A stretch of 64,000 nt of DNA from Microlunatus parietis (GCF_013407955.1 NZ_JACCBU010000001.1:3720001-3784000), one strand, 5' to 3'. Positions 36,511 to 45,207 are shown, numbered from the stretch's first letter. Numbers and translations are program-made. Notes: generated by a model from the sequence alone, not told the origin.

Positions 36511-37125
36511 TCAGCCGGCCTCGTCCTCACGTTCCGCGGCGCCGGTGAAGGTGACCGGCTCGTTCACGTCGTCGCCGGGGTCGACGGTGACCGAGATCTG
36601 GTCCAGCGCGCTGAACGGGACCGCGAAGCCGAGCGTCACCGTCGCGTCGTCGCCGGCCGGGATCGGTTCGCTGAAGCCGGCCTGCAGTTCGCCGGTGTCG
36701 TCGACGATCAGCCTCGCGTCCTCGACGTCCTTGTACTGCACGGTGATCAGGCTGTCCTGGGCCGGGAACGGTTCGGTGCCGCCGTTGCTGATCAGTACCG
36801 CGACGACGATCAGCTCGCCGTTGGTCTCCTCGGCGCCCTTCTCGTGGCTGCCGGCGTTGCGGGCCAGCGGAGTTCCGGCGACCTCGATGGTCAGGCCGTT
36901 CTCGAACTCCGCGATGTCGTCGAACGTGAAGCCGTCCTCGGAGCTGGGAGCCGACGAGGCGGGCGTCGAGGGCGCCGGGCTCGGCGGAGCGGACGGCGGT
37001 GGAGTCGAGGTGCAGCTCGCGCCGAACAGCAGCAGACCGGCGGTGAGCGTCGGCACCAGGCGGCGGGTCAGCCACCGAACGCGGGTGCGGCGGGAGATTG
37101 CGGCGGTGGCCGCAGTGCGACTCAT
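36511..37125 (-). CDS. Secreted lipoprotein, DUF4352-like
   Basis: 204 residues. Basic N-region, hydrophobic LVPTLTAGLLLF and lipobox FGASC, then a Pro/Ser-rich linker (TPPPSAPPSPAPS). The C-terminal beta-sandwich (GELIVVAVLISNGGTEPF, FAVPFSALDQISVTV) resembles DUF4352/telobox-type immunoglobulin-like domains. ATG 37125 was taken; a GTG two codons upstream is possible. No ribosome site is obvious. Role unknown, cell surface. Confidence 0.75.
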   Translation of the reverse strand: MSRTAATAAISRRTRVRWLTRRLVPTLTAGLLLFGASCTSTPPPSAPPSPAPSTPASSAPSSEDGFTFDDIAEFENGLTIEVAGTPLARNAGSHEKGAEETNGELIVVAVLISNGGTEPFPAQDSLITVQYKDVEDARLIVDDTGELQAGFSEPIPAGDDATVTLGFAVPFSALDQISVTVDPGDDVNEPVTFTGAAEREDEAG

Positions 37126-37198
37126 GGACACACGGTAATCGGAGCGTCGACGACGCCGCGCATCGCCTCGACTCCGAACGGGGGGCTATGGTGGCCGG

Positions 37199-37339
37199 GT
37201 GAAATGGAAGGTGCTGTTGGTAGTCGGGGCCGTCGTGGCCGGAGCGTTGATCGCGGCGCGGCGACGCAACCTCCAGATGCAGGCCGATGCGGAGCTCTGG
37301 GCCGAGGCGACGGACCGGGTGTCCAGCCCGCACCAGTAG
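37199..37339 (+). CDS. DLW-39-family mini-protein
   Basis: 46 residues, beginning at a GTG. The sequence is one membrane helix (VLLVVGAVVAGALIAA), a basic stop-transfer RRRN, then the family-like motif ELWAEATD and a short tail. Actinobacterial DLW-39 proteins have exactly this layout, about 40 residues ending around D/ELWAEATD. Function unknown. It stands alone between a divergent lipoprotein gene and the arsR operon. Usual family members lie near gyrA and tRNA genes, which are absent here. Confidence 0.75.
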   Translation: MKWKVLLVVGAVVAGALIAARRRNLQMQADAELWAEATDRVSSPHQ

Positions 37340-37386
37340 CCGGAAACTCCTGATCGAGCCGGATCAGTGCTGCTTCACGTACCCAA

Positions 37387-37406
37387 ATATCACTGTTTAA
37401 TGATAT
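37387..37406. promoter_or_regulatory. ArsR-type operator overlapping a promoter (ATATCA-N8-TGATAT)
   Basis: An AT-rich inverted repeat 10 bases upstream of the arsR GTG. Its right arm runs into TATAAC, a good -10 box only seven bases before the start codon, so the transcript is probably leaderless and ArsR binding would cover the promoter. Confidence 0.75.
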
Positions 37407-37415
37407 AACTGTACG

Positions 37416-37796
37416 GTGAACGATCCGCGCACCGGCATCTTCGAGGTGCTGGCCGACCCGGTCCGGCGCCGGCTGATCGAGCTGCTGTCGGAGGGCCCGC
37501 ACACGGCCGGTGAGCTGACCTCAGCGGTGATCGACGAGTTCGGGGTCAGCCAGCCCGCGGTATCGAATGCGCTGCGGCTGCTCCGGGACGCGCGGGTCGC
37601 CGACTGCGCCCCGGAGGGCCGGCATCGGATCTACACGCTGCGCCCGGAGTCCCTGGACGAGGCCGAGGGCTGGCTGCGCCGGCGCCGGTCGGTCTGGGCC
37701 GGCGCCCTGTCCGCGCTGGAGACCGAGGTCGCGCGCGGACACCGATCCCGTCGCCGGAACCCGCCGGCCGACCAGCCCGGAAAGGCCTCAGCATGA
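37416..37796 (+). CDS. ArsR-family transcriptional regulator
   Basis: 126 residues. Winged helix IFEVLADPVRRRLIELLSEGPHTAGELTSAV and VSQPAVSNALRLLRDARVADCAPEGRHRIYTL. The helix-5 and alpha-3 metal-Cys motifs of ArsR/SmtB metal sensors are not evident, so it is probably of the non-metal type that controls SRPBCC genes. The GTG start is leaderless. Its stop overlaps the next start (ATGA). Confidence 0.9.
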   Translation: MNDPRTGIFEVLADPVRRRLIELLSEGPHTAGELTSAVIDEFGVSQPAVSNALRLLRDARVADCAPEGRHRIYTLRPESLDEAEGWLRRRRSVWAGALSALETEVARGHRSRRRNPPADQPGKASA

Positions 37797-38317
37797 ACGT
37801 CGTCGAACTCTTCGAACGGTCGGTGACCAGGTCCGGAGCCGGCTTCGACCAGACCTTCCGGCATCGCTACCGAACCTCGACCGAGGGACTCTGGGCGGCG
37901 CTGACGACCGAGGACCGGATCGCGCGCTGGCTCGGGCCGGTCGCCGAACGGTCGGCCGACGGTCGCACCCTGGTGATCAACATCGGCTCCGGCGACGCCC
38001 TGGCTCCGGCCCGGGTCGCGGTGCGCCGCTGCACGCCGCCGACCGATCTCGCGGTGGATTGGGAGTGGCAGGGCCGGCCGGCGTCGCTGGTGACGGCAGC
38101 GCTGCGCCCGGTCGACCAAGATCACGTGGAGCTCACCCTCCGACATCACGCGGTGGCCTCGGAGCCGCTCGTCGTCGGGTACGGTGGCGGCTGGGAGTGG
38201 TGCCTGCTCGCGCTCGGGTCCGAAGCCGGAGCCGAGCGCTGGACCGCCGACCGGCTCGACGATCATGAGCGTGCGGCGCACGAGGCCTGGCGACGCGTGC
38301 TGGAAGGGGACGGCTGA
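37793..38317 (+). CDS. SRPBCC/AHSA1-domain protein
   Basis: 174 residues. The START-like AHSA1 signature FRHRYRTSTEGLWAALTTEDRIARWLGPV near the N-terminus; later GGGWEWCLLALGSEA matches the C-terminal helix. A hydrophobic ligand pocket is expected, ligand unknown. ArsR-AHSA1 pairs are common. Here a UMP kinase gene follows with a TGATG stop/start overlap, making a three-gene coupled operon. Confidence 0.87.
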   Translation: MNVVELFERSVTRSGAGFDQTFRHRYRTSTEGLWAALTTEDRIARWLGPVAERSADGRTLVINIGSGDALAPARVAVRRCTPPTDLAVDWEWQGRPASLVTAALRPVDQDHVELTLRHHAVASEPLVVGYGGGWEWCLLALGSEAGAERWTADRLDDHERAAHEAWRRVLEGDG

Positions 38318-39042
38318 TGGCATCGCGCTACAAACGGGTCGTGCTGAAGCTCAGCGGCGAGGCACTCGCCGGTGGCGATGACGGTGGCTGGGGCGTCGAC
38401 CCGGCGGTGCTGGACCGGCTGGCCGACGAGGTGCTCACCGTTCATGATCTTGGTGTCGAGGTGGCCGTGGTCGTCGGCGGCGGCAACTACTTCCGCGGCC
38501 GGATGGCCGACACCTGGGGCATCGGCCGGGCCGAGGCGGACAACATCGGCATGCTCGGCACCGTGATGAACGCGCTGATGCTGCGCGGCGTGCTGACCGC
38601 GAAGGCGAAGACCGAGATCCGGGTGATGACGGCGATCGGCATCCAGAGCGTCGCCGAACCGTTCATCCGGCTGCGCGCGATGGCGCACCTGTCCCGCGGC
38701 TACATCGTGATCTTGGCCGGCGGCATCGGGCAGCCGTACGTGACGACCGACTACCCGGCGGTGCAGCGGGCCCTCGAGCTCGAGGCCGACGCGCTGCTGG
38801 TCGCCAAGCGCGGGGTCGACGGCGTGTACGACAGCGATCCCAAGATCAACCCGGACGCCTGCCGCTACACCGACCTGACCTATGACGAGGCGATCCGGAA
38901 AGGCATCTCGATCATGGACGCGGCCGCCTTCGTGCTGGCCGGCGAGCAGGGCCTGGTCATGCACGTCTTCGACATCGACGGCCACGGCGTCATGCAGCGG
39001 ATCTGCGAGGGCGAGGACCTCGGAACGATCGTGCACCGCTGA
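38317..39042 (+). CDS. pyrH: UMP kinase (amino-acid kinase family), outside its usual operon
   Basis: 241 residues, full length for PyrH. YKRVVLKLSGEAL opens, then VVGGGNYFRGR, DNIGMLGTVMNALML, IILAGG-like IVILAGGIGQPYVTTDYPA, and LVAKRGVDGVYDSDP. It should phosphorylate UMP to UDP. The housekeeping pyrH normally sits between tsf and frr. Here the gene ends an ArsR-SRPBCC operon, so this is probably a second, conditionally expressed copy (inference). Its stop lies 5 bases from the convergent phosphoketolase stop. Confidence 0.9.
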   Translation: MASRYKRVVLKLSGEALAGGDDGGWGVDPAVLDRLADEVLTVHDLGVEVAVVVGGGNYFRGRMADTWGIGRAEADNIGMLGTVMNALMLRGVLTAKAKTEIRVMTAIGIQSVAEPFIRLRAMAHLSRGYIVILAGGIGQPYVTTDYPAVQRALELEADALLVAKRGVDGVYDSDPKINPDACRYTDLTYDEAIRKGISIMDAAAFVLAGEQGLVMHVFDIDGHGVMQRICEGEDLGTIVHR

Positions 39043-39047
39043 GCTGA

Positions 39048-41408
39048 TCAGCCCTTCCGGGTCCAGCTCCAGTCCCGGATCTCCGGCAGATCCTCCAGTT
39101 CCTCCACGACGTAGCGTTCATGATCGGCGATCCGTTCCTCGCACCAGGCCAGCAGTTCCGACGCTCCCGGCGGGGTGCGCCGGGCGTTGTTGATCGCGTC
39201 CATCACGAGATGGAACCGGGAGGCGCGATTGCGGACCGTCATGTCGAACGGGGTGGTCGTGCTGCCCTGCTCGATGAAGCCGCGGACGTGGAACCGGTCC
39301 GCGTCCGGGCGGCCGTGCACCAGCTGATGGATCGCGCCCGGGAAGCCGTGGAACGAGAACACGACGTCCACATGATCGGTGAACAGCTCGCGGAAGTACG
39401 TGTCCGTCAGCCCGTGCGGATGATCACGGCGGCGCGGCAACGCCATCAGGTCGATCACGTTGACGACCCGTACCGTCAACTGGGGCATCCGTTCGTTGAG
39501 GATCTCGGTCGCGGCGATCGTCTCCATGGTGACCACGTCGCCGGCGCAGGCCAGCACCACGTCCGGATCGGCGGTGCCGCCGTCGTTGCCCGCCCACGGC
39601 CAGATCGCCGCGCCGCGCTCGACCTGGTCGGCCGCCTCGTCGAAGGTGAGCCACTGCTGCTGCGGCTGTTTGTCGATCACGATCAGGTTCACGCAGGAGC
39701 GGGACCGGAAGCAGTGATCGGCCACGTGCAGCAGGGAGTTGGCGTCCGGCGGCAGGTAGACCCGGGACACGTCGCCGCGGTGCGTGATCACGTTCTGGAT
39801 CAGCCCCGGTCCCTGGTGTGAGAAGCCGTTGTGATCATTGCGCCAGCAGGTCGACGTGAGCAGGATGTTCAGGCTCGGCACCTTGGCCCGCCAGGGCAGG
39901 TGGTTCGCCTCCTCCAGCCACTTGCCGTGCTGGACGGTCTGGGACGCGCTGACCATCGCGAACGCCTCGTAGCTGGCGAACAAGCCGTGCCGCCCGGTCA
40001 GCGTGTAACTCTCCAGCCAGCCGTGACAGTTGTGCTCGCTGAGCACCTCCATCACCCGGCCGTCGGCGCTGATCTTGGTGTCGCCGGGCTCGACCCGTTC
40101 GGCGAACATCCGGTCCGAGACGTCGAACACCGAGCCCAGCCGGTTGCTGTTCACCTCGTCCGGGCAGAACAACCGGAACCGGTCCGGGTTGCGGCGATAC
40201 AGCTCGGCCAGCAGGTCGCCGAGCCGGCGGGTCGACTCGATCGCCGTACCGAACTCGTCGTCGGTGACTGCGAAGCGGCGCAGGTCGGGCAGGTCAAGAT
40301 CACGAGTGAGCAGGCCGCCGTTGGCGTGCGGAGAGGCGCTCATCCTGAGCTGGCCGGTCGGGTTCGCCGCGAGGATCTCGGCGATCGGGGTGCCGGTGCG
40401 GTCGAAGAGTTCGTCGGGTCGGTACGACCTCAGCCAGGACTCCAACTGGGCCAGGTGATCGGCATTCTCCCGTACCCCCGAGAGCGGGACCTGGTGCGAT
40501 CTCCAAGTGCCCTCGACCTGCTCACCGTCCACGACCGCCGGACCGGTCCAGCCCTTCGGCGTCCGCAGGATGATCATCGGCCAGTGCGGGCGTTCGCCGG
40601 GTGTCCCGCGATCGCGGGCCTCTCGCTGGATCTCCCGGATCGACGCGTAGCACTCGGCCAGCGCCGCGGCGAACCGCCGGTGCATGCCGGGAAGATCGGA
40701 GCCGCTGACCTCGACGACTCGGTAGCCGTGTCCCTCGAGCAGCGAGCGCACCTCGGCGTCCGACTTGCGGCCGAGCACGGTCGGGCTCGCGATCTTCGCG
40801 CCGTTGAGGTGCAGGATCGGCAGCACGGCGCCGTCGCGGACCGGGTTGAGGAACGAGATCCCCTTCCAGGAACCTTCCAGCGGTCCGGTCTCCGCCTCAC
40901 CGTCGCCGACCACCGCGATCGTCAGCAGGTCGGGATTGTCGAACACGCTGCCGAACGCGTGCACCAGCACGTAGCCGAGCTCGCCGCCCTCGTGGATGGA
41001 GCCGGGCGTGGTCACCGAGACGTGACTGGGGATGCCGCCGGGCGAGGAGAACTGGCGGAACAGCCGGCGCATCCCGGCCTCGTCCCGGGTGACGTCCGGG
41101 AACACCTCGGTGTAGGTCCCTTCCAGCCAGCCGGCCGCGACGAGGGCCGGACCGCCGTGGCCGGGTCCGGTGAGGTAGATCGTCGACTGGCCGGTGTCGC
41201 GGATGATCCGGGACACGTGGGCGTAGATGAAGGACAGGCCGGGACTCGTGCCCCAGTGGCCGAGCAGCCGCGGCTTGATCTGTTCGGGTGTCAGCGGCCG
41301 GCGCAGCAGCGGGTTGTCCCGCAGGTAGATCTGGCCGACCGTCAGATAGTTCGCGGCCCGCCACCAGGCGTCGATGCTGGCGAGTTCTGAGTCCGGCAGT
41401 TCGTACAT
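39048..41408 (-). CDS. xfp: Xylulose-5-phosphate/fructose-6-phosphate phosphoketolase
   Basis: 786 residues, full length. N-terminal LLGHWGTSPGLSFIYAHVSRII and LTGPGHGGPALVAAGWLEGTY, ThDP-binding VVGDGEAETGPLEGSWK with the Asn/Mg part LHLNGAKIASPTV, and the C-terminal FVRGFIEQGSTTTPFDM-like HVRGFIEQGSTTTPFDM. It cleaves xylulose-5-P (and possibly fructose-6-P) with phosphate to acetyl-P. This would connect with pentoses released by the arabinan locus, although it is 25 kb away and separately transcribed. No acetate kinase or phosphotransacetylase gene is nearby. Confidence 0.95.
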   Translation of the reverse strand: MYELPDSELASIDAWWRAANYLTVGQIYLRDNPLLRRPLTPEQIKPRLLGHWGTSPGLSFIYAHVSRIIRDTGQSTIYLTGPGHGGPALVAAGWLEGTYTEVFPDVTRDEAGMRRLFRQFSSPGGIPSHVSVTTPGSIHEGGELGYVLVHAFGSVFDNPDLLTIAVVGDGEAETGPLEGSWKGISFLNPVRDGAVLPILHLNGAKIASPTVLGRKSDAEVRSLLEGHGYRVVEVSGSDLPGMHRRFAAALAECYASIREIQREARDRGTPGERPHWPMIILRTPKGWTGPAVVDGEQVEGTWRSHQVPLSGVRENADHLAQLESWLRSYRPDELFDRTGTPIAEILAANPTGQLRMSASPHANGGLLTRDLDLPDLRRFAVTDDEFGTAIESTRRLGDLLAELYRRNPDRFRLFCPDEVNSNRLGSVFDVSDRMFAERVEPGDTKISADGRVMEVLSEHNCHGWLESYTLTGRHGLFASYEAFAMVSASQTVQHGKWLEEANHLPWRAKVPSLNILLTSTCWRNDHNGFSHQGPGLIQNVITHRGDVSRVYLPPDANSLLHVADHCFRSRSCVNLIVIDKQPQQQWLTFDEAADQVERGAAIWPWAGNDGGTADPDVVLACAGDVVTMETIAATEILNERMPQLTVRVVNVIDLMALPRRRDHPHGLTDTYFRELFTDHVDVVFSFHGFPGAIHQLVHGRPDADRFHVRGFIEQGSTTTPFDMTVRNRASRFHLVMDAINNARRTPPGASELLAWCEERIADHERYVVEELEDLPEIRDWSWTRKG

Positions 41409-41491
41409 CGGGTCCCCTCGTCGTGTGATCCGAGCGCGCCTCCACCGTAGGTACCCGCGACCGGATCTGGCTACACCTAGGCTTCGGTGTC

Positions 41492-42001
41492 ATGATCGCG
41501 ATCGAGCTGTTCTTCGATCACCAGACCGACCGGGCGGTACGGGAGGTCTGGGAAACGCTGCAGCGGCAGGGAATCGCTTCCCTGGCGTCGGCTCCGGTAC
41601 GGCAGCATCCGCACGTCACGCTCGCGGTCGGTGATCATCCGGACCTGAAGATCATCCACCGGATCGCCGCCGAACTGCCGCCACTGCCGGCGATCCACCT
41701 GGACGCCGCCGGCTGTTTCCCGGGCCGTGGCGGCGTCGTCTTCCTCGCCGTCCGGTTCACCCCCGAGCTGACCGAGCTGCACCGGGTGCTGCACGGGATC
41801 CTCGACGACGGTGCGGTACGGCAGCTTGATCAACTCCGGCCCGGCCGGCTGGTGCCGCACTGCACGGTCGCGAAACGCCTGCCGGAACGGCAGATCGGGC
41901 CGGCCGTGGCGACCGCCCGCGCCTCACTGCCGATCAGCGGCACCGCCGTCTCGATCAACGCCGTCGTGGTCGGCCGCGGGGACGTGACGCGGATCCGGTG
42001 A
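41492..42001 (+). CDS. 2'-5' RNA ligase / cyclic phosphodiesterase superfamily protein
   Basis: 169 residues with the two HxT(x)-type motifs of the 2H family: HPHVTLAV near residue 40 and PHCTVAKR near residue 128. The fold acts on 2',3'-cyclic or 2'-5' phosphodiester RNA ends. Physiological substrate is unknown. It is divergent from xfp. Its 3' end overlaps the convergent membrane gene by 78 bases. Confidence 0.85.
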   Translation: MIAIELFFDHQTDRAVREVWETLQRQGIASLASAPVRQHPHVTLAVGDHPDLKIIHRIAAELPPLPAIHLDAAGCFPGRGGVVFLAVRFTPELTELHRVLHGILDDGAVRQLDQLRPGRLVPHCTVAKRLPERQIGPAVATARASLPISGTAVSINAVVVGRGDVTRIR

Positions 42002-43045
42002 GGTGCCGGTCGCCAGCCAGTGCGCCGTGCCGGGCCAGATCAGGGCGATCGCCAGGGCGACCAGGGCCACGACGGCGACGATCATGATCACGGTCAGCAC
42101 CGGCGGATACCAGGCGACCTCCATCCGCTGGGCTCCGAGCCGGAGCGGCGCCCGCCAGCCGCCGGGATTGATCAACAGGCAGAAATAGAGCACCGGCAGC
42201 CAGGCGGCCGCGGTGAAGCCGGCCGCGATGGCCCGGGCCGGGCGCGCCGTCACCGCATGGACCAGTCGGAGCGTGATCACGGAGGCCGCGCCGACGACCG
42301 CGAGCAGCGCGATCAGGATCAGCATTCGGCTGACCGTGCGCCACCAGAACGTCTTGAGCGCAAAGGGTTCCGGGCCGAGCGCTGTTGCGCGGTTCACCTG
42401 GTCGACCACCGCGAGACCGTTGCTGATCATGATCAGGCCGGCGACGCCGATCAGGGCCGGCAGGGCCAGGGCGGCGAGCAGGACCCCGAACGGGCGGCGC
42501 CGGGTCGGCACGACGTCCGTGGTCCGGTCCGGGTCGCGCAGGCCCGCGATGATCACGGCTCCGATCCGAAGCAGCGTGATCACGACCAGCAGCATGCCCC
42601 GGGTCGGCTGATACCAGAACGGACCTGGGGCGACCTCCGGCATGCCCGCGTCACCGCCGCCGAACGTGATCACGGTCAACGGATTGAACGCGACCGCGGC
42701 CGCCACCAGCAGCGCGTACGGCGCCGTGGCCACCCCGAGCAGCACCAGGGCCGGGCCGCGCCCGGCCGGCAGCCGGCTCGCGATCAGCAGCTCGGCGGCC
42801 GAGCAGACGGCGGCGAACGCGGCGACCACGAGCAGCGGCTCCGGTGAGATGGGCACCATCGGGATGTCGTACGGTGCGTCGTGGCGGTCCTGCCCCGGGA
42901 AGGCGAGCGGTTCACCGAACAGCGCGACCAGGGTGACCATGCCGGCGTCGTTGATCAGCATCATCAGCCACAGCAGCGGGGCGATCCGGAGCAGCCAGGC
43001 GGCACGGTCGGCCGGGGTCCGGGGCAGCTCGATCACCGGGTTCAC
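41924..43045 (-). CDS. Multi-pass membrane protein, unknown
   Basis: 373 residues with about nine hydrophobic segments and short charged loops; the final ~25 residues are polar (PDPRHVPAADHDGVDRDGG). I recognise no family motif. The gene begins 70 bases upstream of, and divergent from, the LLM oxidoreductase. The long 3' overlap with the RNA ligase gene makes the last 26 codons double-coding. Confidence 0.65.
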   Translation of the reverse strand: MNPVIELPRTPADRAAWLLRIAPLLWLMMLINDAGMVTLVALFGEPLAFPGQDRHDAPYDIPMVPISPEPLLVVAAFAAVCSAAELLIASRLPAGRGPALVLLGVATAPYALLVAAAVAFNPLTVITFGGGDAGMPEVAPGPFWYQPTRGMLLVVITLLRIGAVIIAGLRDPDRTTDVVPTRRRPFGVLLAALALPALIGVAGLIMISNGLAVVDQVNRATALGPEPFALKTFWWRTVSRMLILIALLAVVGAASVITLRLVHAVTARPARAIAAGFTAAAWLPVLYFCLLINPGGWRAPLRLGAQRMEVAWYPPVLTVIMIVAVVALVALAIALIWPGTAHWLATGTSPDPRHVPAADHDGVDRDGGAADRQ

Positions 43046-43114
43046 CCTAGCCCGGCCCGGGTCCGTGGATCGGGGCTTGCGTTGGAGTGCGCTCTAAGGT
43101 CTACCGTCGCGATC

Positions 43115-44107
43115 ATGACGAAGGCACGACGCATCCGACTCGGCTATCAGATCCCCAACTTCAGCTATCCCGGCGGTCCCGCCACCCTGTTCGACACCGT
43201 CGCGGCGCAGGCGCGGGAAGCCGAAGGTTCCGGCTTCGACACCGTGCTCGTGATGGACCACTTCTATCAACTGCCCATGATCGGCAGGCCAGAGGAGCCG
43301 ATGCTGGAGGCGTACACGACGCTCGGTGCGCTCGCCTCGGCGACCGAGACGATCCAGCTGTCCACGCTGGTCACCGGCAACACGTACCGGAACCCGGCGA
43401 TGCTGGCCAAGACGGTGACCACGCTGGACGTGGTCAGCCACGGCCGGGCCGTGCTGGCCATCGGTGCCGGCTGGTACGAGCTGGAGCATGATCAACTGGG
43501 CTACGAGTTCGGCACCTTCAGCGATCGGTTCGAGCGGCTCACCGAGGCCCTCGACATCATCGAGCCGATGCTGCGCGGCCGTACCCCTGATCATGACGGC
43601 ACCTGGTACCGGGCCAAGGGGACGCTGAACGAGCCACGGTTCCGGGACGACCTGCCGATCATGCTCGGCGGCCAGGGCGAGAAGAAGACGTTCCGGCTGG
43701 CCGCGCGCTATGCCGATCACCTCAACATCAACAGCGCACCGGCGGAGCTGCCGCGGAAGCTCGAGGTGTTGGCCGAGCGTTGCGACGAGGTCGGCCGGGA
43801 CTTCGCCGAGTTGGAGACCAGCGCGCTGGCCATGGTGATCATGGACGAGGACGGCGACACGGCCCGCCGGCTGATGCGGGAGCAGCTGGCCCGGACCGGT
43901 GTGGACTTCGAGGCTCTGGACGATCAGGCGAAGGCCGCGATGACCGATCGGGTCTTTGTCGGCACCCCGGACGATGTCGCCGATCAGCTGCAGCGCAAGG
44001 TGATCGACACCGGCGTCGACGGCGTGATCATCAACATGATCACCAACGGTCACGTACCGGGCATCGTCGAACTGGCCGGGAAGACGCTGGCGCCGCTGGT
44101 CGCCTGA
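43115..44107 (+). CDS. LLM-class F420-dependent oxidoreductase
   Basis: 330 residues, TIM-barrel luciferase-like. LGYQIPNFSYPGG, FDTVLVMDHFYQLP, STLVTGNTYRNPAMLAKTVTTLDVVSHGRAVLAIGAGWYELEHDQLGYEFG, and RFRDDLPIMLGGQGEKKTFRLAARYADHLN are typical of the F420-dependent branch. It probably reduces or oxidises an unknown small molecule with F420. No ribosome site precedes ATG 43115, so leaderless translation is possible. The 3' end overlaps the SnoaL-like gene. Confidence 0.9.
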   Translation: MTKARRIRLGYQIPNFSYPGGPATLFDTVAAQAREAEGSGFDTVLVMDHFYQLPMIGRPEEPMLEAYTTLGALASATETIQLSTLVTGNTYRNPAMLAKTVTTLDVVSHGRAVLAIGAGWYELEHDQLGYEFGTFSDRFERLTEALDIIEPMLRGRTPDHDGTWYRAKGTLNEPRFRDDLPIMLGGQGEKKTFRLAARYADHLNINSAPAELPRKLEVLAERCDEVGRDFAELETSALAMVIMDEDGDTARRLMREQLARTGVDFEALDDQAKAAMTDRVFVGTPDDVADQLQRKVIDTGVDGVIINMITNGHVPGIVELAGKTLAPLVA

Positions 44108-44571
44108 CGGCCACGGGCGATCCGGGCCCGGATGGTCTGGACGATCACCGGCAGCAGGCCGCGCAGGCCGAGCGCCCGGACACCGTCCAGCGGGCTCCAG
44201 TAGTCGCGCCAGGTGACGATCTCGCCGGCCCGGGCCCGGAGCAGTTGGACGTAGCGGACGGAGTACGGGCGGCCGGTGGCGGTGACCACCCCGGCCGCCT
44301 CGTACTCGGCGATGATCACCTCGGGATCGGCCGTGTCGTGGACGACCTGGTTGCGGAACTCCTTGATCTCCAGCGGGGTCGAGGTGATCGAGGTGAGGTA
44401 GCGGCGGATCGGTTCCCGGCCGCGCAGGTAGGCCGGCACCCCGGGCGGTGCGAACGGCAGTTCGTGAGTGCCGTCCTCGGCGAACAGGTCCGCGAAGGCG
44501 TCGAGATCCTTGCGCAGGAAGAGCTCCTGGGAGCGCTCCAGCAGTTGGTGCGGCGTGCGGGGTTCGGGCAT
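44050..44571 (-). CDS. SnoaL/NTF2-like protein
   Basis: 173 residues. The NTF2-like cone fold is suggested by LLERSQELFLRKDLDAFADLFAEDGTHELPFAPPG, YLRGREPIRRYL, VIIAEYEAAGVVTATGRPYSVRYVQLLRARAGEIVTWRDYWSP. ATG 44571 has GGAGA upstream. It is divergent from a TetR gene with strong inverted repeats between. Members are ketosteroid-isomerase-like enzymes or ligand binders; the reaction is unknown. Confidence 0.85.
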   Translation of the reverse strand: MPEPRTPHQLLERSQELFLRKDLDAFADLFAEDGTHELPFAPPGVPAYLRGREPIRRYLTSITSTPLEIKEFRNQVVHDTADPEVIIAEYEAAGVVTATGRPYSVRYVQLLRARAGEIVTWRDYWSPLDGVRALGLRGLLPVIVQTIRARIARGRQATSGASVFPASSTMPGT

Positions 44572-44594
44572 CGGGTCTCCATTCAATCAACAAG

Positions 44595-44636
44595 CGTTGA
44601 CTGAAACTGTAGCGCGGTCCCTTGGTTCAGTCAACG
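44595..44636. promoter_or_regulatory. TetR operator CGTTGACTGAA-N20-TTCAGTCAACG
   Basis: Perfect 11-bp inverted arms (44595-44605 and 44626-44636) lie between the divergent SnoaL-like and TetR genes. A further GACTGAAC half-site is at about 44644. The TetR protein most likely represses both genes. Confidence 0.8.
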
Positions 44637-44652
44637 GCTGTAGACTGAACCG

Positions 44653-45207
44653 ATGAGCAGTGAGCCGACCAGTCGAGCCGAACGCCGCGAGCGGACCCGG
44701 GCGCGGATCCTGACCGCGGCCCGGGACCTGTTCGCCGAGAACGGTTTCGACCGGACTACGATCCGGGCCGTCGCCACCGCGGCCGCGACCGACCCGGCCC
44801 TGGTGATGCGCTACTTCGGCTCCAAGGAGGAGCTCTTCCGGCAGGTCGCCGAGGCCGGCGCGGAACCGCCGATCGAGGGTTCACCGGGGCGGGTGGAGGA
44901 CCTGCTGCTCGCCGCGCTGCGGGACAAGCTGACCACCGGGGACACCGGCACGCTCGCGCTGCTGCGCTCGATGCTGACCCACCCTGCCGCCGCCGAGGGG
45001 GTCCGGCAGTCGATCACCGAGCAGCAACGGCAGGTCGCGGCCGGGCTCGGCGGCGAGGATGCGATGACCCGGGCCGCGCTGGTCGGCATGATCACGCTGG
45101 CTGCCGTACTCGGCCGCGACCTGCTCAAGCTGGAGGGTCTGCACGGCGCCGATCCGGAGGTGATCATCGAGCTGCTCCGGCCCGCCGTGCAGACCTTGAT
45201 CAGATGA
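44653..45207 (+). CDS. TetR-family regulator
   Basis: 184 residues. Helix-turn-helix RARILTAARDLFAENGFDRTTIRAVATAAATDPALVMRYFGSKEELFRQ. The C-terminal ligand domain is of the short TetR_C type. The strong inverted repeat directly upstream supports autoregulation and control of the SnoaL-like gene. The last 8 bases overlap the convergent acyltransferase gene. Confidence 0.9.
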   Translation: MSSEPTSRAERRERTRARILTAARDLFAENGFDRTTIRAVATAAATDPALVMRYFGSKEELFRQVAEAGAEPPIEGSPGRVEDLLLAALRDKLTTGDTGTLALLRSMLTHPAAAEGVRQSITEQQRQVAAGLGGEDAMTRAALVGMITLAAVLGRDLLKLEGLHGADPEVIIELLRPAVQTLIR

